The position numbers and the translations under genes were made by a program. The notes below the pieces were generated by a model, which saw only the letters and a list, made by a program, of their open reading frames with translations, searched no databases and was not told the DNA's origin. A DNA stretch of 64,000 nucleotides from Sipunculus nudus (Eukaryota > Annelida > Sipuncula > Golfingiida > Sipunculidae): positions 59,714,870 through 59,778,869 of the forward strand of contig CM049307.1 of NCBI GenBank assembly GCA_026874595.1, written 5' to 3'. Shown one piece after another: positions 59,340 through 64,000 of the stretch (position 1 is the first letter of the stretch; each line of letters starts with the position of its first letter).

Positions 59340-60930
59340 CTGTTAACAAATATCAGTGATATCTTAAATGGTTTGTGTTAAGCAAATGGCAACTTAAGGT
59401 TTTAAAGTAAAATAAATAAAACGAGCACTGCAAATGGGCATAATACGCCTGTTGTGTATCTGGTGACCTCTGACCTCATTAAATAAGCGTTAATTTTGAT
59501 GAGAATGTAAATCAGGTGAGAAACTCTATTGGTAAATATGTATAATGAGTTTCATGAAAATCCATAGGTTTTTGATAAGTACCAAAGTGCCTTCAAAGTG
59601 CGGTGACCTCTGACCTAATTAAATATGCATGTATTTCGATGGAATTCGATTGATTAACATTTCTGATGAGATTTATCAAATTCCTTCATATTCTTTCATA
59701 AGTTATCATGACAAAACCACAAAGTAGCCTAGTGACCCGTGACCTTATTAAATATATGTGGATTTTGCCCATAATTGAACTCGGGTGAGATAATCTTTTG
59801 GTAAGTATTTATGGTGAGTTTGGTGAAAATCAATCAAAGCTCGGGTAGGTTATCGTGGCAACGCTGAAAGTTAACAGACCGAGGGAGGGATGGACAGATA
59901 GACAGTGGGTATACCATAAATCCCAGTCATATGACTGGCGTATAATAAAACAAGGGACCCCTGGGTCACGTTGCTCAGCTGATCATGATTGGACTATAAA
60001 TGTTTCTCCACTGTGATACTATATGGAGTCGATAAAGCTTATGAATATCATGGACATGTTGGGCTATCATAAAGGAATGTAATGTAATATGTGAGTAAAT
60101 GATAAATGAAATTACCTGATTGTGGGAATAATAGAGTGAAATATAGTGGTTTATTTTTTATTTACTTAGGAGGGGTTGAAAATTGTGATATATTTGAGCA
60201 AATATGAATACCATGACAGCAGTAATAAGCAGTAGTAGAATGATGATAAGGCTGTTTGTTGAAGGATCTAAAGTGTATGGTAGTCTGCAACATGGCATCA
60301 ACAAGAATATTCCTTGAATCACTATTAAAAAGTTTTGCACACTGGAGTTTTCAGTACATGCTTAATTTTATATACCAAAATAAAATAAAAGATTCAGTAA
60401 ATTTGATAAAATAAAACATCTTTTCAAATAAAGTATACACACTGTTGGTTGAATGAGGGAAAACAATATCATTGTGCTAATTACTATCCCAGTTTTAATT
60501 TATTACTGGAATTAATAGTCAATTTCACACCTGGTGAAGTTTTTACTCTTCTGAAGTAAGGAATTACTTATCTGATGAACATCTACACTTTCATAGCAAT
60601 ACACCACTTTGTGGACACAATTAAATGTACACTTTAATCATTGTAACCCTGGTGGTACAATACAAAACCTAAAATGTAGCATAGCCTAGAATAAGAATGA
60701 ATCAAATACAGAAAATAATAACATTCATCTAGTTTATGCACCATCTGGGGGGGGGGGGGGGGGAAGCCTGCTGGTAGTGGCCAAGCTGAGCCAAGGCAAG
60801 CTGCCTGGGGTGGGTTACATAATGCAAGTGACGGCTGTACCACTAGGTGGGCTAGATGTAAACAACACTTGACATGGTGTATGAAAACGTGAATAAAAGC
60901 TATTCTTTCCAATCAATTTCTTTGAAATTT
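59340..60930. other. upstream of first visible PLBD1 exon; no exon recognised
   Basis: Holds dispersed-repeat phrases (GTGACCTCTGACCT units at 59460-59760; CAAGGGACCCCTGGGTCACG at about 59951) and a poly-G run at 60747. The missing PLBD1 signal-peptide exon should lie here or beyond 64000, but no hydrophobic start followed by a phase-1 donor was found. Confidence 0.5.
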
Positions 60931-63830
60931 CAGATTTTAAAAGATTAAATCCTTATGTATATATGCTGTGAAAATTAAATCAACAGTGCCAAAGTTGGAC
61001 AAAATTTAAGGTATTGATTTTTTTATTTATGCTAATGACTTGAAAAATTTGCAAAATTTAGATCAAATTTTGGGTAAACAATTGAATCTTGATTAAATAA
61101 AGTTATATTCCTGAAAAAAAGTCTCTAGGTTCAGCAATTCTCATGTTAGGTGAGTAAATATATTTCCTGATTTTTTAAAAAATTGCATTATATTTTGGCC
61201 CATAACTTCAAAATAATACCCAATACTGACCTAATTTTTGGTATCTTCATAGAAAATGTATGAAAGAATGTGAATACTAAATATGATCATAAAAAGATCA
61301 GTGGTTTTGATATAAGGCAGCCTTGAAGTGTAACAATGGCTTTTTTTATGGAAAACGGATGTTTTTCCTTAATATCTCGAAGGAACGAAGTCCTAATGAC
61401 CCAATTTTTGGTAAGGTAGGAGATTTTGGGGACATCTAAAATATGCCAACAGCCTGGGGAGCACAGAGATGTGCACTGAATGACCTACAGTCATCAAAGT
61501 GGACTGCTTGACAATGTAGGGGAATACAACGAGAGTCTCCAAAAAATTCAATAACTAGCCTAATTTTGCAAATTCAATTTTCAGATTTTAACAGATTAAA
61601 TCCTTATGTGTACATGCTGTGAATATTAAATCCACAGAACTTCAAGAAAAAAACGTGCCATGGCCAAAGTTTGGCAAAATTTAAGGTACCAATTTTATAT
61701 TTTTGCCAATAAATAAAAAAATTTAACAGATTTTGATCTAATTTTTGATAAACAATTAAATTTTGATTAATTAAAGTTGTATTACTGAAAAAAAGTCCCT
61801 ACCGTTGACACTTTTGGTCTTAAGTGACCAAATATCTTCCTGATTTTTTTACAAAGTCCATTATGTTTGGGCTCATAACTTTTTTAAATTAAATAAAACT
61901 GACTTAATTTCTGGCATGTACATAGGAACTATATAGAGGAATATTTATGGTAAATATGAAGTAAACCAGATGAGTGGTTTTGATATTAGGCAGTCCTGAA
62001 GTGTAACAAGGGACCCATGGGTCACGGCGCTCAGCTGTTATATATGATAAAAAATATGATTTGGGAAAGAGGCACATGCTTGTTTTGTGTGGTAATAAAT
62101 ATAAGCATTATTATGAGTTGTTGGTGTTTAGCTTATGTATGATTTTGATAGTATCTTTGGAGACAGGGAAGAGGATTGATTTTATTTATTTTATTAACAA
62201 ATGGAGTGATATTGTCACACAGATTTTGACTTGGCCATATAACTTATAAGCAGCACATATTATAAAAGAGTTAAACTATTTATTAAAATTTAATAACAAA
62301 TATTGTGCCAATATAATTTTTATTAAAAAAAATAATAAGAAAATCATATGATTTAAAAAAAAAATATATATAACTGAAATGATTATTGAAATGATATTAT
62401 AGAATATATTCATGAATACATTTTGAAAGTATCTGCACTTGTATTCAAATACTTTCATTTTTACCTGAATTCCCATTCTTATGCAATAAAATTGTTTAAT
62501 GCAGTACATATTCATATTCGTATTCAAATACATTTGCAAAGCATTTGCACCATGTCTAGTATTTATTCAGTTTTAGCCAAACAAAGATGTTGAGAATCCA
62601 GAATATACAAAATTCACAAATTTAAATAATGATCATAAGTACCTGGTTTAATGGCTTTTATTTATATTAAAAAAAAATAAATGTAATATATTCACTTTGG
62701 ACTACTTTCACATCTATCTACACACTAGACACAGTAGGAATCTTGATAAATATTATCAACTGCATCTTTGTCTATCATTAACTTCCTTCATATGATCCCT
62801 AATGATTAGTAATGAATATTATGATTATTTTTTTTTATCATTAAAATTTCACTGAAAAATACCATAGGTGACTGCATGGTGTTATTTGGAATAACATTGA
62901 CATTGACATTCTATCCATCCATAAAAGATTCTTACATCATCAGTAACTGCAAGTTAATTTTCTGTTACTCATCAACTAACAAATTCCTTTTCTATTAATT
63001 TTTCTTTAATTTGTTATAAAAAACCAATACAAAATTATTAATTTTTTGTTTATTGTTATGTTGTTTTTCAAAACAACACCTAGATGAGTTGGGTTGGACA
63101 CCTGAATCAACTGTGGCTGGGCATTAGCTGACTGGCTGCCCCAGTGTATGCTTCGCTCAAGCATGCATAATCTGATGATAGGTCAACAAGGTCAACATAC
63201 AGGTGACTGAAGAGGGGCTGGATTAAGCCTGGGTCTGACTTGGTCTCATATAAACATAAATAAAAGCTACAATATTTGGCCAATTTCTTTCAGCATTCTA
63301 AACTAAAAAGCTGAAATCCTAATGTGTGCATGATATGAAAATAATATCAACAGTGCTCACAGGACACAAAAGTGCCATGGTCAAAGTTGGGCAAAATTTA
63401 AGGTACTAATTTTATATTTATACTAATAACTTATAAAATTTGAAAAATTCAAAACTAATTTTGGGTATTCAATTGAATCTTGATTAAATAATGTTACATC
63501 CCTGACAAAAAATCTCTAGCTTCAGCAATCCTCTTGTTAAGGGAGTAAATATATTTCTTGATTTTTTAAAAAGTGTATTATGTTTGGGCCCATAACTTAA
63601 AAAAATTACGCAATACTGACATCATTTCTGGCATGTGCATAGCGAATGTATAGAAAAATATGTATATTATATATGATCAAAGTCAGATCAGTGGTTTTGA
63701 TATTAGGCAGTCTTACAGTGTAACAATGGGTTTTTAATGGAAAAATGAAGTTTTTCATTAATATTTTTGAAGGAATTAAGTCCTAGTGATAAAATTCTTG
63801 GCATGGTAGGGGATTTTGGAGACATCTAAC
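60930..63830. repeat. three copies of a ~550-bp noncoding repeat
   Basis: Units begin near 60932, 61583 and 63300. Each contains in order TTAAATCCTTATGTxTA-like, AAAGTTxGGCAAAATTTAAGG, TTGATTAAATAAxGTTATAT, TTTCCTGATTTTTTA, CATAACTT, AGTGGTTTTGATAT and AGGCAGxCxTxxAGTGTAAC. The unit at 61583 ends near 62035 with GGGTCACGGCGCTCAGCTG, a phrase also at about 59960. No coding potential. Confidence 0.75.
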
Positions 63831-64000
63831 TGTATGCTACATTTAAGGAACTTAGAGCTGAAGCTGGGGAGCTGAGCTCTAGCAAACTGCATAACACTAG
63901 CTTGATGTAAACTTGATGTGACATGGTGCTTGAAAACTTGAATAAAATCTACAGTTTTTGATCAACTGGTTTCAAGTTTTTGGTGTTAACAGACAAAATT

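Overview
The window looks like AT-rich nuclear DNA from an animal, most likely a bivalve mollusc. The evidence is spliced genes with small exons and kilobase introns, GT-AG splice sites, vertebrate-like orthologues, dense short repeats (MITEs, tRNA-derived SINEs, minisatellites), long (TA)n tracts, and many pure poly-C/poly-G runs. The bivalve assignment is inference from the style of the repeats; no species-diagnostic sequence was found.

Three protein-coding genes can be reconstructed exon by exon with consistent splice phases. (1) CPLANE2/RSG1, plus strand, CDS 5180-9158, five coding exons, 256 aa: the Rab-like small GTPase of the ciliogenesis and planar polarity effector complex. (2) A cytosolic phospholipase A2 (PLA2G4A-like), minus strand, CDS 24536 down to 11195, 15 coding exons, 799 aa: C2 domain followed by the GXSXG/Asp-dyad lipase domain. 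CPLANE2 and this gene converge, with 3' ends about 1 kb apart. (3) PLBD1 (phospholipase B-like 1), minus strand, 59339 down to 46760, nine exons giving 520 aa. Only the N-terminal signal-peptide exon is missing, and I could not find it in the window.

Layout: 1-2040 has two related MITEs and a tRNA-like SINE head. 2040-2130 is a candidate TATA-less promoter (ETS and YY1-like motifs) for CPLANE2. 2596-4197 carries a palindrome-ended MITE and a long-armed fold-back element split by a SINE. 5180-9650 is CPLANE2. 10590-28400 is the cPLA2 gene, whose introns contain a 31-bp minisatellite touching a splice donor and a hammerhead-ribozyme-bearing repeat. 28400-44100 is a gene-poor, repeat-rich interval with a degenerate minisatellite, a 108-bp duplication, a templated insertion, and a probable 3.3-kb DNA transposon with subterminal repeats. 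44100-59340 is PLBD1 with its long 3' flank, an antisense LINE fragment, MITEs and a pogo-like element. 59340-64000 is repeat-derived sequence with no recognisable gene.

The genes do not form an operon or an obvious pathway. Two are lipid hydrolases, but in different compartments (cytosolic/membrane-recruited versus lysosomal/secreted). The most interesting signal is a set of three complete type I hammerhead ribozyme motifs at 19587-19852, two of them in a perfect 86-bp-arm palindrome. A fourth, truncated copy at 57420 begins within about two bases of the predicted self-cleavage site. All four sit beside (TA)n tracts, which suggests a Penelope-like or retrozyme-like retroelement.
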